Numbered from the stretch's first letter, positions 1-8,867 are shown. The stretch: DNA of 64,000 nt from Cellulosimicrobium funkei (GCF_004519295.1 NZ_SOZH01000005.1:124001-188000), one strand, 5' to 3'. The notes: generated by a model from the sequence alone, not told the origin. Numbers and translations are program-made.

Positions 1-881
1 TCCATGACGGCCTCCAGCCCGGCGCACAGCGCGAGGGCCGACTTGCCGGTCCCGGCCCGCCCGCCGAGCGAGACGATCCCCACGCTCTCGTCGAGCAGCA
101 GGTCGATCGCGACGCGCTGCTCGGCGGAGCGCCCGTGCAGCCCGAACACCTCGCGGTCGCCGCGCACGAGCTGCACGTGCTTGTCCGCGGTGACGCGCCC
201 GAGGGCGGACCCGCGCGGCGAGTGCACGACGAGACCCGTGTGGCAGTGCAGCGGGCCGGCCGCCTCGACGACCGCCGGGTCCAGGCTCGTGAGCTCGACC
301 GACTCGTGCTCCCAGAGCGCCGCCGCCTCCGCGTCGGTGAACGAGATCTCGCCCATGCCGGTCCAGCCCGAGTCGACGGCGAGCTCGTGCCGGTACTCCT
401 CGGCCCGCAGGCCCACGGCCGACGCCTTGACACGCATCGGCAGGTCCTTCGACACGACCGTGACGTCGTGACCCTCGGCCGCGAGGTTCGCCGCGACGGA
501 GAGGATCCGGGTGTCGTTGTCCCCCAGCCGGAACCCGGCCGGCAGCACGCCCGGGTCGGTGTGGTTGAGCTCCACGCGCAGCGTCCCGCCGACGTCGCCG
601 ACGGGGATCGGGGCGTCGAGCCGGCCGTGCTTGACCCGCAGGTCGTCGAGCATGCGCAGCGCGCTGCGCGCGAAGTAGCCGAGCTCGGCGTGGTGGCGCT
701 TCGCCTCCAGCTCGGTGATGACGACGACCGGGAGGACCACGTCGTGCTCGGCGAACCGCCCGATGGCGCGCGGGTCGCTCAGCAGGACCGACGTGTCGAC
801 GACGAACGTGCGGCGCGCGCCGTCCGGTGCGTCGTCCTGCGGTGTGGGTGAGGTACCGGGGGTGGGTGAGGAATGGACCAC
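1..881 (-). CDS. PIN-PhoH family ATPase/RNase, 3' end off the window
   Basis: The first 293 residues are present. An N-terminal PIN nuclease domain begins near residue 25 ([12 protein letters not shown], with later acidic residues in LGDNDTRI). It is followed by the start of a PhoH-type ATPase domain with Walker [10 protein letters not shown] at the very edge of the window. PIN-PhoH proteins (PhoH2) are RNA-unwinding ribonucleases, often discussed as toxin-like. I chose the GTG at 881 because it lies just behind a GGAGGGGA ribosome site and in frame with the PIN domain. The C-terminal part of the ATPase domain lies outside. The gene stands alone, with a 342-bp leader region upstream. Confidence 0.9.
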   Translation of the reverse strand, partial: MVHSSPTPGTSPTPQDDAPDGARRTFVVDTSVLLSDPRAIGRFAEHDVVLPVVVITELEAKRHHAELGYFARSALRMLDDLRVKHGRLDAPIPVGDVGGTLRVELNHTDPGVLPAGFRLGDNDTRILSVAANLAAEGHDVTVVSKDLPMRVKASAVGLRAEEYRHELAVDSGWTGMGEISFTDAEAAALWEHESVELTSLDPAVVEAAGPLHCHTGLVVHSPRGSALGRVTADKHVQLVRGDREVFGLHGRSAEQRVAIDLLLDESVGIVSLGGRAGTGKSALALCAGLEAVM

Positions 882-1223
882 GAGGGCTCCCCTCCGGCGC
901 ACGCGCGCCGTTCTCTCTCTGGGCGAGGCGGGCGACCGGCCGTCGGGCCGTGGGTGCCACGGCTCAGCAGCGCCGGTGCCGGCCCTCCTGAGCGGAGCGT
1001 GAACCCCATCGGCTGGCCTCCCGGAGGACGGCGAAGGTGCCGTCCGTCTCCTCGAAACTACGCCCGTGTGATTCGGGTCACCACCCCCGACACGCCTCCG
1101 CGCGAGGTTTAACCCCCCGTTCACGCGGAGGCCGCACCCGCGGGCCGCGCGAGATCGACCTGAGCGTCCGAGACCGGTCCTCCGGGGGCCGGCGTCGTGA
1201 CGGTCGGGTCGATCCCGGACAGG
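882..1223. other. Non-coding gap between phoH-like gene and MFS gene
   Basis: No convincing gene. It holds the probable phoH promoter reading leftward (-10 TAGTTT on the minus strand at 1055-1060) and a CRP-like palindrome at 1067-1082. It also contains the region downstream of the exporter gene, where I see no clear hairpin terminator. Confidence 0.5.
1067..1082. promoter_or_regulatory. CRP/GlxR-like site upstream of the phoH-like gene
   Basis: TGTGA-N6-TCACC, one mismatch from the symmetrical TGTGA-N6-TCACA consensus of CRP-family regulators. It overlaps the likely -35 of the leftward promoter. A second site of the same form lies at 8783-8798. Confidence 0.45.
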
Positions 1224-2864
1224 TCAGTGCTCGACGTGCTTCGGCGCCATCGCGATCGCGGCGACGAACCCGAGGACGAGCACCACGGCCGTGACCGCGA
1301 GCGTCTGCCCGACGGCGGTCGCGAAGCCCTGGTGGAGCGCGGTGGTCGCGGCGTCCGTGACCTGGCGCGCGACGTCGTCGGGCACGCCCGGCGGGAGGTC
1401 GAACGACCCGCCCTGGCCGCCCTGGAGCGACCCCGCGTTCGCGAACCCGTCGACGAACTGCTGGCGGAACTGCTCGGGGAGCGAGGCCGCCGCGTCCCGC
1501 GCGGCCGCGGGGAGAGTCACCGCGAGGCGCGCGGTGAGCGTCGCGACGATCGCGGCCGACCCGATCACGCCGCCCACCTGGCGCGTCGTGTTGAAGGCGC
1601 CCGCGCCCGCCCCGGCGGTGCGGTGGTCGAGGCCCGACGTCGCGAGGTTCGCGAGCGGCGAGAAGACGCACCCGGTGCCGATGCCGAACAGCGTCATGGG
1701 GAGCACGATCGTCACGACCGACACGCCCGGCCCGACGACCGCCGCGAGCCAGCCGATCGCGACCGCGAGGACGCCGAACCCCGTCGCGACGACCCACTTC
1801 GCGGGCACGCGATCGGACAGGCGGCCGGCGAGCGGCGCGACGATCCCCGACACGAGCGAGCCCGGCAGGTTCACGAGCGCGGCGTGCAGGGGCGACAGCC
1901 CGAGGATCGACTGGAGGAAGATCGTCAGCGGGAAGAAGATGCCGATCATCGCAAAAGACACGGACATGCCCGCGACGTTCGCGAGCGAGAAGTTGCGCGA
2001 GCGGAAGAGCCGCAGCGGCAGCAGCGCGTCGTCGCCGAGCCGGCGCTGCCACAGCACGAACGCGGCCAGCACGAGCAGGCCGACGCCGATCACGCCCCAC
2101 ACAGTGACCGGCCCGGTGATCGTGCCCCAGTCGTACGTCTGGCCCTCCTGGAGCCCGAAGACGACCGCGAAGAGCCCGACGACGGACAGCACGACGCCGA
2201 CCACGTCGAACGAGCGCTTGTTCGTCGCGAGCCGCGGGAGCCGCACCAGGGCGAGCCAGAGCGCCACGACCCCGACCGGGACGTTGACGAAGAAGATCCA
2301 CTCCCAGCCCCACGACTCGACGAACAGCCCGCCGAGTAGCGGGCCGGCGATCGTCGCGACGCCCGCCGTCGCGCCCCACAGCCCCATCGCGGCGCCGCGC
2401 TGCCGCGGCGGGAACACGCGCGTGATCATGGCCATCGTCTGCGGCGTCATGAGCGCCGCGCCGACGCCCTGGACCACGCGGGCGGCGATGAGCATCCCGA
2501 TCGAGCCCGACAGCCCGCACCACGCGGACGCGAGCGTGAACACCGCCAGGCCGACGACGAACACCGGCTTGGGCCCGTACCTGTCGCCCAGGCGACCCGC
2601 GAGCAGGAGCAGCACCGCGTACGAGAGCAGGTAGGCGCTGTTGACCCAGCCGACCGCGACCAGCGACGCGTCGAGCTCGCGCTGGAGCGTGGGGACCGCG
2701 ATGTTCACGATCGTGGTGTCCACCATGATCATGAAGAAGCCGAGGATGAGCGGCGGCAGGATGCTCCAGGCGCTGCGGCCGTGGAGGTCGACGAGGGGCA
2801 CGACGCGCGAGCCGGCCTCGGCGGGTGCCGGGGCCGGGCCGGTGCCCGGGGCGGGAGTGGTCAC
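1224..2864 (-). CDS. DHA2-family MFS drug exporter (EmrB/QacA type)
   Basis: A 546-residue protein with about 14 hydrophobic segments, the size expected for proton-driven DHA2 multidrug exporters in the cytoplasmic membrane. Family motifs visible are DTTIVNIAVPTLQ in helix 1, GRLGDRYGPK (motif A) after helix 2, and WEWIFFVNVPVG near helix 6. The GTG start overlaps the stop of the upstream PadR gene by 4 bp and follows CAGGAG. It is therefore translationally coupled to its regulator, the usual layout for a self-regulated efflux pair. The substrate cannot be read from sequence. Confidence 0.9.
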   Translation of the reverse strand: MTTPAPGTGPAPAPAEAGSRVVPLVDLHGRSAWSILPPLILGFFMIMVDTTIVNIAVPTLQRELDASLVAVGWVNSAYLLSYAVLLLLAGRLGDRYGPKPVFVVGLAVFTLASAWCGLSGSIGMLIAARVVQGVGAALMTPQTMAMITRVFPPRQRGAAMGLWGATAGVATIAGPLLGGLFVESWGWEWIFFVNVPVGVVALWLALVRLPRLATNKRSFDVVGVVLSVVGLFAVVFGLQEGQTYDWGTITGPVTVWGVIGVGLLVLAAFVLWQRRLGDDALLPLRLFRSRNFSLANVAGMSVSFAMIGIFFPLTIFLQSILGLSPLHAALVNLPGSLVSGIVAPLAGRLSDRVPAKWVVATGFGVLAVAIGWLAAVVGPGVSVVTIVLPMTLFGIGTGCVFSPLANLATSGLDHRTAGAGAGAFNTTRQVGGVIGSAAIVATLTARLAVTLPAAARDAAASLPEQFRQQFVDGFANAGSLQGGQGGSFDLPPGVPDDVARQVTDAATTALHQGFATAVGQTLAVTAVVLVLGFVAAIAMAPKHVEH

Positions 2865-3481
2865 GAGGACTCCTGAGGTGAGGTCGTGCGGGAGTGGCGG
2901 AACGCGGGCCCGGGCTCCTCGGTCCAGCTCAGCGAGCCGGACGTGACGTCCGCGACGGTCGCGTCGAGCCAGGCGATCTCGGCCCGGGTCTGGTGGAGCT
3001 CGAAGTGGGCGTCGAGCAGGTAGCGGCGGGGCAGGCCGCGCGCGACCACGTCGTCAAGGCGCTCGCGCACCCCGTCGATCGCGGCCGCGAGCGCCGCGCG
3101 ACGCTCGCGGAGCAGCGCGAGGGCGTCCTCGCGCGGGAGGTCGTGCACGAGCGCGAGCCCAACCGGGAAGGCGGGGTACTCGCGCGGCGTCTCGCGGACG
3201 AGGTCGCGCGTGCGGGCGTCGTGCGCGGCGACGCCGGCCGGGGTGATGGCGTAGAGCGTCCGCTCGGGCCGGTTGCCGTCCCGGTCGACGCCCGCGCGCT
3301 CGACGAGGCCGTCCCGCTCGAGGCGGTCCACCGCGTGGTAGACGGCGCCGGGGTTGAGCCGCACGAGGCGGTCGTCGCGCCGCTTGCGCAGGCGCACGAG
3401 CATCTCGTACGGGTGCATGGGCTGCTCGAGCAGCACGGCGAGCACGAGGGTCGCCGTGGGGCTGAGGCGCGGGGAGGTCAC
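2861..3481 (-). CDS. PadR-family transcriptional regulator
   Basis: 206 residues. The N-terminal winged helix has the PadR pattern: LVLAVLLEQPMHPYEM, then GAVYHAVDRLERDGLVER, then a RTLYAITPAG wing. The C-terminal helical half is of the Vir_act_alpha_C type that forms the dimer. An open frame extends further upstream, but homology begins at the GTG at 3481, which follows a GGAGA site, so I use that start. It is cotranscribed with the exporter at 1224-2864 and probably represses this pair from the inverted repeat at 3547-3564. The ligand is unknown. Confidence 0.9.
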   Translation of the reverse strand: MTSPRLSPTATLVLAVLLEQPMHPYEMLVRLRKRRDDRLVRLNPGAVYHAVDRLERDGLVERAGVDRDGNRPERTLYAITPAGVAAHDARTRDLVRETPREYPAFPVGLALVHDLPREDALALLRERRAALAAAIDGVRERLDDVVARGLPRRYLLDAHFELHQTRAEIAWLDATVADVTSGSLSWTEEPGPAFRHSRTTSPQESS

Positions 3482-3546
3482 GGTGGTCTCCGGGACGGGG
3501 TGGCGGGGGAGCAGGCCGGCGGGTGGGGAGCTCGCGCCCGGCTGGA

Positions 3547-3564
3547 ATATTCCGCTTGGAATAT
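3547..3564. promoter_or_regulatory. Candidate PadR operator (inverted repeat)
   Basis: ATATTCC-GCTT-GGAATAT is a perfect 7-bp inverted repeat with a 4-bp spacer. A further GGAATATTCC palindrome overlaps it at 3544-3553. It is an AT-rich island in a GC-rich gap between the divergent padR and amidase genes. Confidence 0.55.
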
Positions 3565-3676
3565 ACGCCTGCGCTCGGCCGGTGTCGACCGCCGAGGCCG
3601 GCACGCGCGGCGTCGCGGGAGGTCGCGCGCGCGGGGGGTCGCGGGGGGCGGGGTCGCGCGGGTGCGACGGCGCGCG

Positions 3677-3682
3677 TAGGTT
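3677..3682 (+). promoter_or_regulatory. -10 element of leaderless amidase transcript
   Basis: TAGGTT lies 8 nt before the ATG at 3691 and no Shine-Dalgarno sequence is present, suggesting transcription starts at or next to the start codon. Confidence 0.35.
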
Positions 3683-3690
3683 CACGAGCC

Positions 3691-5145
3691 ATGAGCGCCC
3701 CCGAGCTCCTCGATCTCGACGCCACCGCGCTCGCCGGTGCCCTGCGCGCCGGCGACGTCTCCCCCGTCGAGGTCCTCGACGCGACGCTCGACGCCGCCGC
3801 CGGGGTCGGTGCCGCCGTCGGCGCCTTCACCGTGCTGACCCCGGACCTGGCGCGCACGCAGGCCCTCGCCGCACAGGACGCGCTCGTGGCGGCGCGGCGC
3901 GACGGCCGGGCCGGTCCCCACGACGGCCTCCCGCCGTTCCTCGGCGTCCCCTGCCCCGTCAAGGACCTCACGATGGTCGAGGGCGTGCCGATGCGCGCGG
4001 GCTCGGCCGCGATCGACCCGTTCCCCGCCCCGTACGACGACGGCGTCGTGACGCTCCTGCGGCGCGCCGGCACGGTGATGGTCGGCAAGACCTCGACCCC
4101 GGAGCTCGGCCTCCCCTGCTACACGGAGCCCGACGTCGGCCCGACCGCCCGCACCCCGTGGGACCTCGCGCGGTCCGCGGGCGGGTCGAGCGGGGGCGCG
4201 GCCGCCGCGGTCGCGGCGCGCGTCGTCCCCGTCGCGCACGGGAGCGACGGCGGCGGCTCGCTGCGCATCCCCGCGAGCGCGTGCGGGCTCGTCGGGCTCA
4301 AGCCGTCGCGCGGGCTCGTGAGCCCGGGCCCGTACGGGGTCGACGGCGCGGGGCTCGCGACGCACGGCGTCCTCACCCGGTCAGTCCGCGACACCGCCGC
4401 GTTCCTCGACGTGCTCGCGCGCCCCTGGCCCGGCGACACCTTCACCGCGCGGCTCGGCGCCCCGCCGGACGGGCGGCGGCTCCGCGTCGGGCTGCTGCTG
4501 GAGCCCGTGATCGCCGCCGGCGCCCCCGTGCACCCGGCGTGCGCCGACGCGGCCCGCGCAGCGGCGGAGCTCCTCGTCCGGCTCGGGCACGACGTCGTCG
4601 AGATCCCGCCCCCGTTCGGGGCCGAGCGATGGGACGCGTTCGCGGCGCTGTGGTCCGTCGGGGCGCTCCAGGCGCCCGTCCCGCCGGAGCGCGAGCACCT
4701 GCTCGTGCCGCTCACGCGGTGGCTGCGCGAGCGCGGGCGCGCGGTGAGCGGGCTCGCGTACGCGACGGCGCTCGCGGGGGTGCAGCAGCTCACGCGCGAG
4801 GTCGCCGCCGCGTGGTCGGGCGTCGACGTCGTGCTCTCCCCCACGCTCGCGCAGCCGCCCGCGCTCGTCGGCAGCCAGCGCGTCGACGACGACCCGGCCG
4901 CCGACTTCGCCGCGCAGACGGCGTTCACGCCCTGGACGAGCGTCTGGAACCTCACGGGGCGGCCCGCGGTCTCCCTCCCGCTCGGCGAGGCGCGCGTCAC
5001 CGACCCCGACGGGTCGTCCGCGACCGTTCCCGTCGGGGTCATGCTCGGCGCGGACCACGGGGACGACGCCCTGCTGCTGGCCCTCGCGGCGCGGCTCGAG
5101 GAGGCCGCACCGTGGTCCCGCCGTCGCCCGGGGCCGTCGTCGTGA
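3691..5145 (+). CDS. Amidase signature family enzyme
   Basis: 484 residues with the amidase-signature catalytic set: Lys in CPVKDL, the Gly/Ser-rich loop GGSSGGAAAAV, and the nucleophilic Ser in GSDGGGSLRIPASACG. Such enzymes hydrolyse amide bonds; substrates range from short amides to Glu-tRNA(Gln), but no gatB or gatC gene lies nearby, so a catabolic amidase is more likely than GatA. The frame is open upstream, but homology begins at MSAPELLDLD, supporting the ATG at 3691. Its stop overlaps the next gene by 4 bp. It is divergent from the padR/exporter pair and may share that operator region. Confidence 0.85.
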   Translation: MSAPELLDLDATALAGALRAGDVSPVEVLDATLDAAAGVGAAVGAFTVLTPDLARTQALAAQDALVAARRDGRAGPHDGLPPFLGVPCPVKDLTMVEGVPMRAGSAAIDPFPAPYDDGVVTLLRRAGTVMVGKTSTPELGLPCYTEPDVGPTARTPWDLARSAGGSSGGAAAAVAARVVPVAHGSDGGGSLRIPASACGLVGLKPSRGLVSPGPYGVDGAGLATHGVLTRSVRDTAAFLDVLARPWPGDTFTARLGAPPDGRRLRVGLLLEPVIAAGAPVHPACADAARAAAELLVRLGHDVVEIPPPFGAERWDAFAALWSVGALQAPVPPEREHLLVPLTRWLRERGRAVSGLAYATALAGVQQLTREVAAAWSGVDVVLSPTLAQPPALVGSQRVDDDPAADFAAQTAFTPWTSVWNLTGRPAVSLPLGEARVTDPDGSSATVPVGVMLGADHGDDALLLALAARLEEAAPWSRRRPGPSS

Positions 5146-5696
5146 CGGCGTACGCCTGCCTGCTGTTCGCCGTGAACGTGGGCGGGCGGAAGGTCCCGTC
5201 GACCGCGCTGCGGGACCTCGCGGGCGAGCTCGGCCTCGCGCACGCCCGCACGGTCGCGAACAGCGGGAACCTCGTCGTCGGGCCGGGGTCGTCCGGCGCG
5301 TCGTCGCCCGCGGACGTCGCGGGCCTCCTGCACGACGGCGTCGCCGAGCGGTTCGGCGTCGACGCCGCCGTGGCCGTGCTCACGACCGAGCGCCTCCGGA
5401 AGATCGTGCGCGGGAACCCGCTGCCCGACGACGCCGCCGACCGCCCGGCCGGGCTGCTGGTCCACGTGGGCGAGGAGCCCGTCGACCCGGACGCCGCCGC
5501 CGCGCTCGGGCCGCGCCTGACGACCGAGCGCGCCGTCGTCGCGAACGGCGTCCTCTACGTCGCCTACCCCGACGGCGTCGGTCGGTCGAGGCTGACGGCG
5601 GCCGTCCTCGCGAAGGCGGCCGGGACCCCGGTGACGGGCCGGAACTGGAGAACGACGACGCGCCTCCTCGCGCTCGCCGAGGACACCCCGCCCTGA
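5142..5696 (+). CDS. DUF1697 family protein
   Basis: 184 residues. The N-terminus YACLLFAVNVGGRKVPS matches the opening of DUF1697 proteins (usually ALLRGINVGG), and GNLVV and VTGRNWRTT fit later conserved blocks. The family has no established biochemical function. The GTG start overlaps the amidase stop (GTGA), so the two are translationally coupled. A longer in-frame extension upstream runs antisense to the family pattern and is rejected. Confidence 0.8.
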   Translation: MTAYACLLFAVNVGGRKVPSTALRDLAGELGLAHARTVANSGNLVVGPGSSGASSPADVAGLLHDGVAERFGVDAAVAVLTTERLRKIVRGNPLPDDAADRPAGLLVHVGEEPVDPDAAAALGPRLTTERAVVANGVLYVAYPDGVGRSRLTAAVLAKAAGTPVTGRNWRTTTRLLALAEDTPP

Positions 5697-5857
5697 CGCG
5701 CGCGGCGGGACGAGCGCCAGGAGACTGGACCGCGAGCCGGACACGTCGACCGCGAGGGGTGCGCAGCCCCGTAGAATCGTGGGCGGTGTGCCGGGAAGTC
5801 TGGTCGGCCACGGTCCGCGACGCGGCCGTGCGACACGACAGCGACCCCGGGAGCACG

Positions 5858-7174
5858 ATGACCCACGCCGCCCTGCCCTCCGGCCCCTCGGCCACCCCGC
5901 CGACCGACCGCCCCTCCCCCGGTGCACGCCTGCGCCGCTGGGTCGGGCGCGAGACGACGGGCGGCGCCCTGCTCATCGGCGCGGCGCTGCTCGCGCTGGT
6001 CTGGGCCAACTCGCCCTGGCGCGAGTCCTACCTCACGCTGTCGAGCACCGTCGTCGGGCCGTCCTCCCCGCTGCACCTCGACCTGACGCTGTCGACGTGG
6101 GCGGCCGACGGCCTGCTCGCGATCTTCTTCTTCGTGGTCGGCGTCGAGCTCAAGCAGGAGTTCGTCGCGGGCAGCCTGCGCAACCCGAGGCAGGCGGGCG
6201 TCCCGGTGCTCGCGGCGATGGGCGGCATGGCGGTGCCGGCCCTGATCTTCGTCGCCGTCCTGCTGACCACGGGCGACCCGGGCGCGCTGCACGGGTGGGC
6301 GATCCCCACGGCGACGGACATCGCGTTCGCGCTCGGCGTGCTCGCCGTCTTCGGCCGTGGGCTCCCCGTCGCGATCCGCACGTTCCTGCTCACGCTCGCG
6401 GTCGTCGACGACCTGCTCGCGATCGTCGTCATCGCGATCTTCTACACGGCGGAGCTGCGGTGGGGATACCTCGGCCTCGCGCTGCTCGCCGTCGCGCTCT
6501 ACGCCGTCCTCGTGCGCGCTCGCCGCACCCGCTGGTGGCTCCTGCTGCCTGTCGCGGTGGTCGCCTGGGCGTTCATGCACGAGTCGGGCGTCCACGCCAC
6601 GATCGCCGGCGTCCTGCTCGGCTTCACCGTCCCGGCGCTCGCGGTGCACGGGGAGCGCGAGTCGCGCACGCAGCGCTTCGAGCACACGGTGCGCCCGCTC
6701 TCGCAGGGTGTCGCGCTGCCGGTGTTCGCGTTCTTCGCGGCCGGCGTCTCGATCGTGGGCGGCGAGACGCCCGTCGGGGAGGTGCTGACGCAGCCCGTGG
6801 TGCTCGCCATCGTCCTCGGCCTCGTCGTCGGCAAGCTCGTGGGCGTGCTCGGGGTCACGGCGCTCGTCACGCGCTTCACGCCGCTGCGGCTCGCGGCCGG
6901 CATCGGGGTGCGCGACCTCCTGCCCGTCGGGTTCCTCGCGGGCATCGGCTTCACCGTCTCGCTCCTCATCGCGGAGCTGTCGTTCCCCGACGCCGAGCAC
7001 ACCGACGGCGCGAAGATCGCGATCCTCGCGGCGTCCACGATCGCCGCGGTGCTGGCCGCGCTCGCGCTGCGCTGGGACGCCCGCCGGGCCCGCTCGAACG
7101 ACATGAACCGCGACGACCTCCCGGACGACGTCACCGACTTCATCGGTGACCCGAAGGACCGCCTGGAGCACTAG
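5858..7174 (+). CDS. nhaA: Na+/H+ antiporter NhaA
   Basis: 438 residues with about 12 membrane segments. Diagnostic NhaA features are the paired aspartates in LAVVDDLLAI near residues 183-184 (cation binding), TDIAFALGVLAVFG just before them, and GIGFTVSLLIAELSF near the C-terminus. It exchanges cytoplasmic sodium for external protons in the cytoplasmic membrane. The ATG follows GGGAG. A TAGAAT sequence at 5772-5777 could be its -10, giving a leader of about 75 nt. A second nhaA lies at 62697-64000. It is convergent with the esterase gene, with only 20 bp between them. Confidence 0.95.
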   Translation: MTHAALPSGPSATPPTDRPSPGARLRRWVGRETTGGALLIGAALLALVWANSPWRESYLTLSSTVVGPSSPLHLDLTLSTWAADGLLAIFFFVVGVELKQEFVAGSLRNPRQAGVPVLAAMGGMAVPALIFVAVLLTTGDPGALHGWAIPTATDIAFALGVLAVFGRGLPVAIRTFLLTLAVVDDLLAIVVIAIFYTAELRWGYLGLALLAVALYAVLVRARRTRWWLLLPVAVVAWAFMHESGVHATIAGVLLGFTVPALAVHGERESRTQRFEHTVRPLSQGVALPVFAFFAAGVSIVGGETPVGEVLTQPVVLAIVLGLVVGKLVGVLGVTALVTRFTPLRLAAGIGVRDLLPVGFLAGIGFTVSLLIAELSFPDAEHTDGAKIAILAASTIAAVLAALALRWDARRARSNDMNRDDLPDDVTDFIGDPKDRLEH

Positions 7175-7194
7175 CCCGAGCGGGCCCGCCCTGC

Positions 7195-8688
7195 TCAGCA
7201 GGCGGCGGCGACCTCGAACCGGCCGGGCGCGGCCTCGCGCAGCGTCGTGACCGTCGCGTCTCCCTGCCCGAGGTACGCGAGCGAGCCGACCGCGTAGTAC
7301 GGGTTGTAGGGGTTCACGCCGTAGGAGATCGCGCGCCCCGCGGCCCGGTGCTGCGCGTTCGTCGCGGTGCCGCACCACGGCCCGGTCGGCGCCTGCACCG
7401 TCACCGTGACCTGCGCGGTCGACGCGTTCCCCGCCGTGTCGACCGCGCGGGCCGTGAGCACGTGGGAGCCGGCCGCGAGCGCCGTCGTGTCCCAGTCGAA
7501 CCCGTACGGGGCGGTGCGCAGCGTCGCGAGCGCCGCGCCGTCGACGCTCAGCTCGACGCGGTCGACCGCGCGGTCGTCGGACGCCGCGACCCCCACGCGG
7601 ACCGTCCCCGAGACGGCGGCGCCCGCGGAGGGCGCGGTGATCGCGACCGTCGGCGCAGTGACGTCCGGGTCGGGGCCCGGGCCCGGGTCGTGGTCGACGC
7701 GCCGGTTGTTCGCGAACAGGAAGTCGGTGAGGTAGGCCGGATAGTCGATGCTGTTCGTCGACACGTAGGACCCTCCGGGGCCGCCGCCCGCGGGCCACGC
7801 GTGCGCGAGCCCGGTGTTCTGGACCAGCGAGACGCGCGGGCCGGCGGCGTCGGACCACAGCGACCCGGTGCCCGCGCGGTTCGTGCCCGCGAGCCCGGCG
7901 AGCGAGAACGACGACGTGGTCCTGGCTCCGTAGAGGTCGGCCATGACCTGGGCGTTGAGCGTCCCGTACCCGGTCGCGACCGTCGAGTCGGCGCTGCCGA
8001 AGACGACGGACGTCACCTGCGAGCCGAAGTCCGCCGCGTGCGTCCCCGCGAAGGTCCGGCACGTCGAGCGCGCCTGCGCGAGCGTCGTCGCGACGCTCCC
8101 GATCTGGCCCGACGTCGTCCCGACCGTCGGCCCTGCCGCGATCCCCACGCCCGCGAACACGTCGGGCGCGAGGCAGCCCATGACCATCGCCTGGCCGCCG
8201 CCGGACGACAGGCCGCTGACGTAGACCTGGTCCGGGTCGATGCCGAGCGACGTGTCCGCGAGCAGGGTCGAGACGAGGTCGAGCAGGTTGTCGTCGTGCC
8301 GCGCGGGGTTCGTGCGGCTGTGGTTGGTGTCGTAGTAGTCCCAGCAGCCGAGCAGGACGCCGCCGTTCGGCGCGGCGGGGACCGCGACGACCATGCCGTG
8401 CTCGTCGGCGGTCGCGGTCCAGTTGCCGCCGTTCTTGAGCACCTGCGACGTCTGGACGCACCCGTGCAGGGAGACCATGAGCGCCCGACCGCCGGGGAGC
8501 GCGGGCGCCGTCGACGGCCGGTAGAGCTCGACCGTCATCCCGCCGGCGGTGCGCTGGGACCACGACCCGGCGGCCGTGGCCGGTGCGGTGACGAGCGGGG
8601 CGAGCACGACCGCGAGCGCCGCGCCGAGGGCGAGCGCGACGGCGCTCCGGCGGGCGCGGGCGCGCTGTCTGAGGGAGTGCCTGACCAT
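7195..8688 (-). CDS. Secreted PHB-depolymerase-family esterase
   Basis: 497 residues. A Sec signal peptide (basic start, hydrophobic core, ATAA cleavage site near residue 40) precedes an Esterase_PHB catalytic domain. That domain has the oxyanion motif LHGC (74-77), lipase box GLSSG (Ser161), Asp234 and His296 in LAHAW. A Pro/Asp linker leads to an Ig-like domain (about 343-430) and an unrecognised C-terminal module (about 435-497) bounded by Cys. The family cleaves polyhydroxybutyrate or related esters outside the cell. I chose the ATG at 8688, 5 nt behind GGAGG; a GTG at 8700 is the alternative. The facing 3-hydroxybutyrate catabolic operon supports PHB as substrate; a feruloyl or acetyl-xylan esterase is the main alternative. 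Confidence 0.82.
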   Translation of the reverse strand: MVRHSLRQRARARRSAVALALGAALAVVLAPLVTAPATAAGSWSQRTAGGMTVELYRPSTAPALPGGRALMVSLHGCVQTSQVLKNGGNWTATADEHGMVVAVPAAPNGGVLLGCWDYYDTNHSRTNPARHDDNLLDLVSTLLADTSLGIDPDQVYVSGLSSGGGQAMVMGCLAPDVFAGVGIAAGPTVGTTSGQIGSVATTLAQARSTCRTFAGTHAADFGSQVTSVVFGSADSTVATGYGTLNAQVMADLYGARTTSSFSLAGLAGTNRAGTGSLWSDAAGPRVSLVQNTGLAHAWPAGGGPGGSYVSTNSIDYPAYLTDFLFANNRRVDHDPGPGPDPDVTAPTVAITAPSAGAAVSGTVRVGVAASDDRAVDRVELSVDGAALATLRTAPYGFDWDTTALAAGSHVLTARAVDTAGNASTAQVTVTVQAPTGPWCGTATNAQHRAAGRAISYGVNPYNPYYAVGSLAYLGQGDATVTTLREAAPGRFEVAAAC

Positions 8689-8782
8689 CTGAACCTCCAC
8701 GTCGAGGTCGGGTCGCCGTCGGCGCTTCGCGCACCGTCGCGCGCACCGTCGCGCGCCGGACCCGGGCGAGCCGGACGTTACG

Positions 8783-8798
8783 TGTGACCTGAATCACC
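8783..8798. promoter_or_regulatory. CRP/GlxR-like site inside the depolymerase promoter
   Basis: TGTGA-CCTGAA-TCACC lies between the -35 and -10 elements, where a bound protein would be expected to block transcription. It overlaps the repeated element starting at 8787. Confidence 0.5.
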
Positions 8799-8803
8799 TG
8801 TCA
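8787..8803 (+). repeat. Copy 1 of a shared 17-bp promoter element
   Basis: ACCTGAATCACCTGTCA. Fifteen of 17 bases recur in the same orientation at 8905-8921, at the start of the facing operon. This suggests one regulator for both units. Confidence 0.55.
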
Positions 8804-8867
8804 ACATCAGAGCCACCCCGCCCGACGGGCTCGCAGCACCGCGCGCGACGGTCCCGCCCGACGCGGG

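Larger units (their letters stand above)
8775..8804 (-). promoter_or_regulatory. Promoter of the PHB-depolymerase-like gene
   Basis: On the minus strand TTGACA (8804-8799) is followed by 18 nt and TAACGT (8780-8775). A CRP-like palindrome fills the spacer. Confidence 0.65.

Noticed and set aside
4381-5058. Minus-strand frame opposite the amidase
   Set aside because: Arg/Gly/Pro-rich shadow of a gene with a full catalytic triad.
5564-8797. A long open frame of over 1000 codons on the minus strand across nhaA and the esterase
   Set aside because: It is low-complexity Arg/Asp/Glu-rich translation opposite a clear NhaA gene; it reflects high GC content, not a gene. The same holds for other long frames opposite or overlapping real genes.
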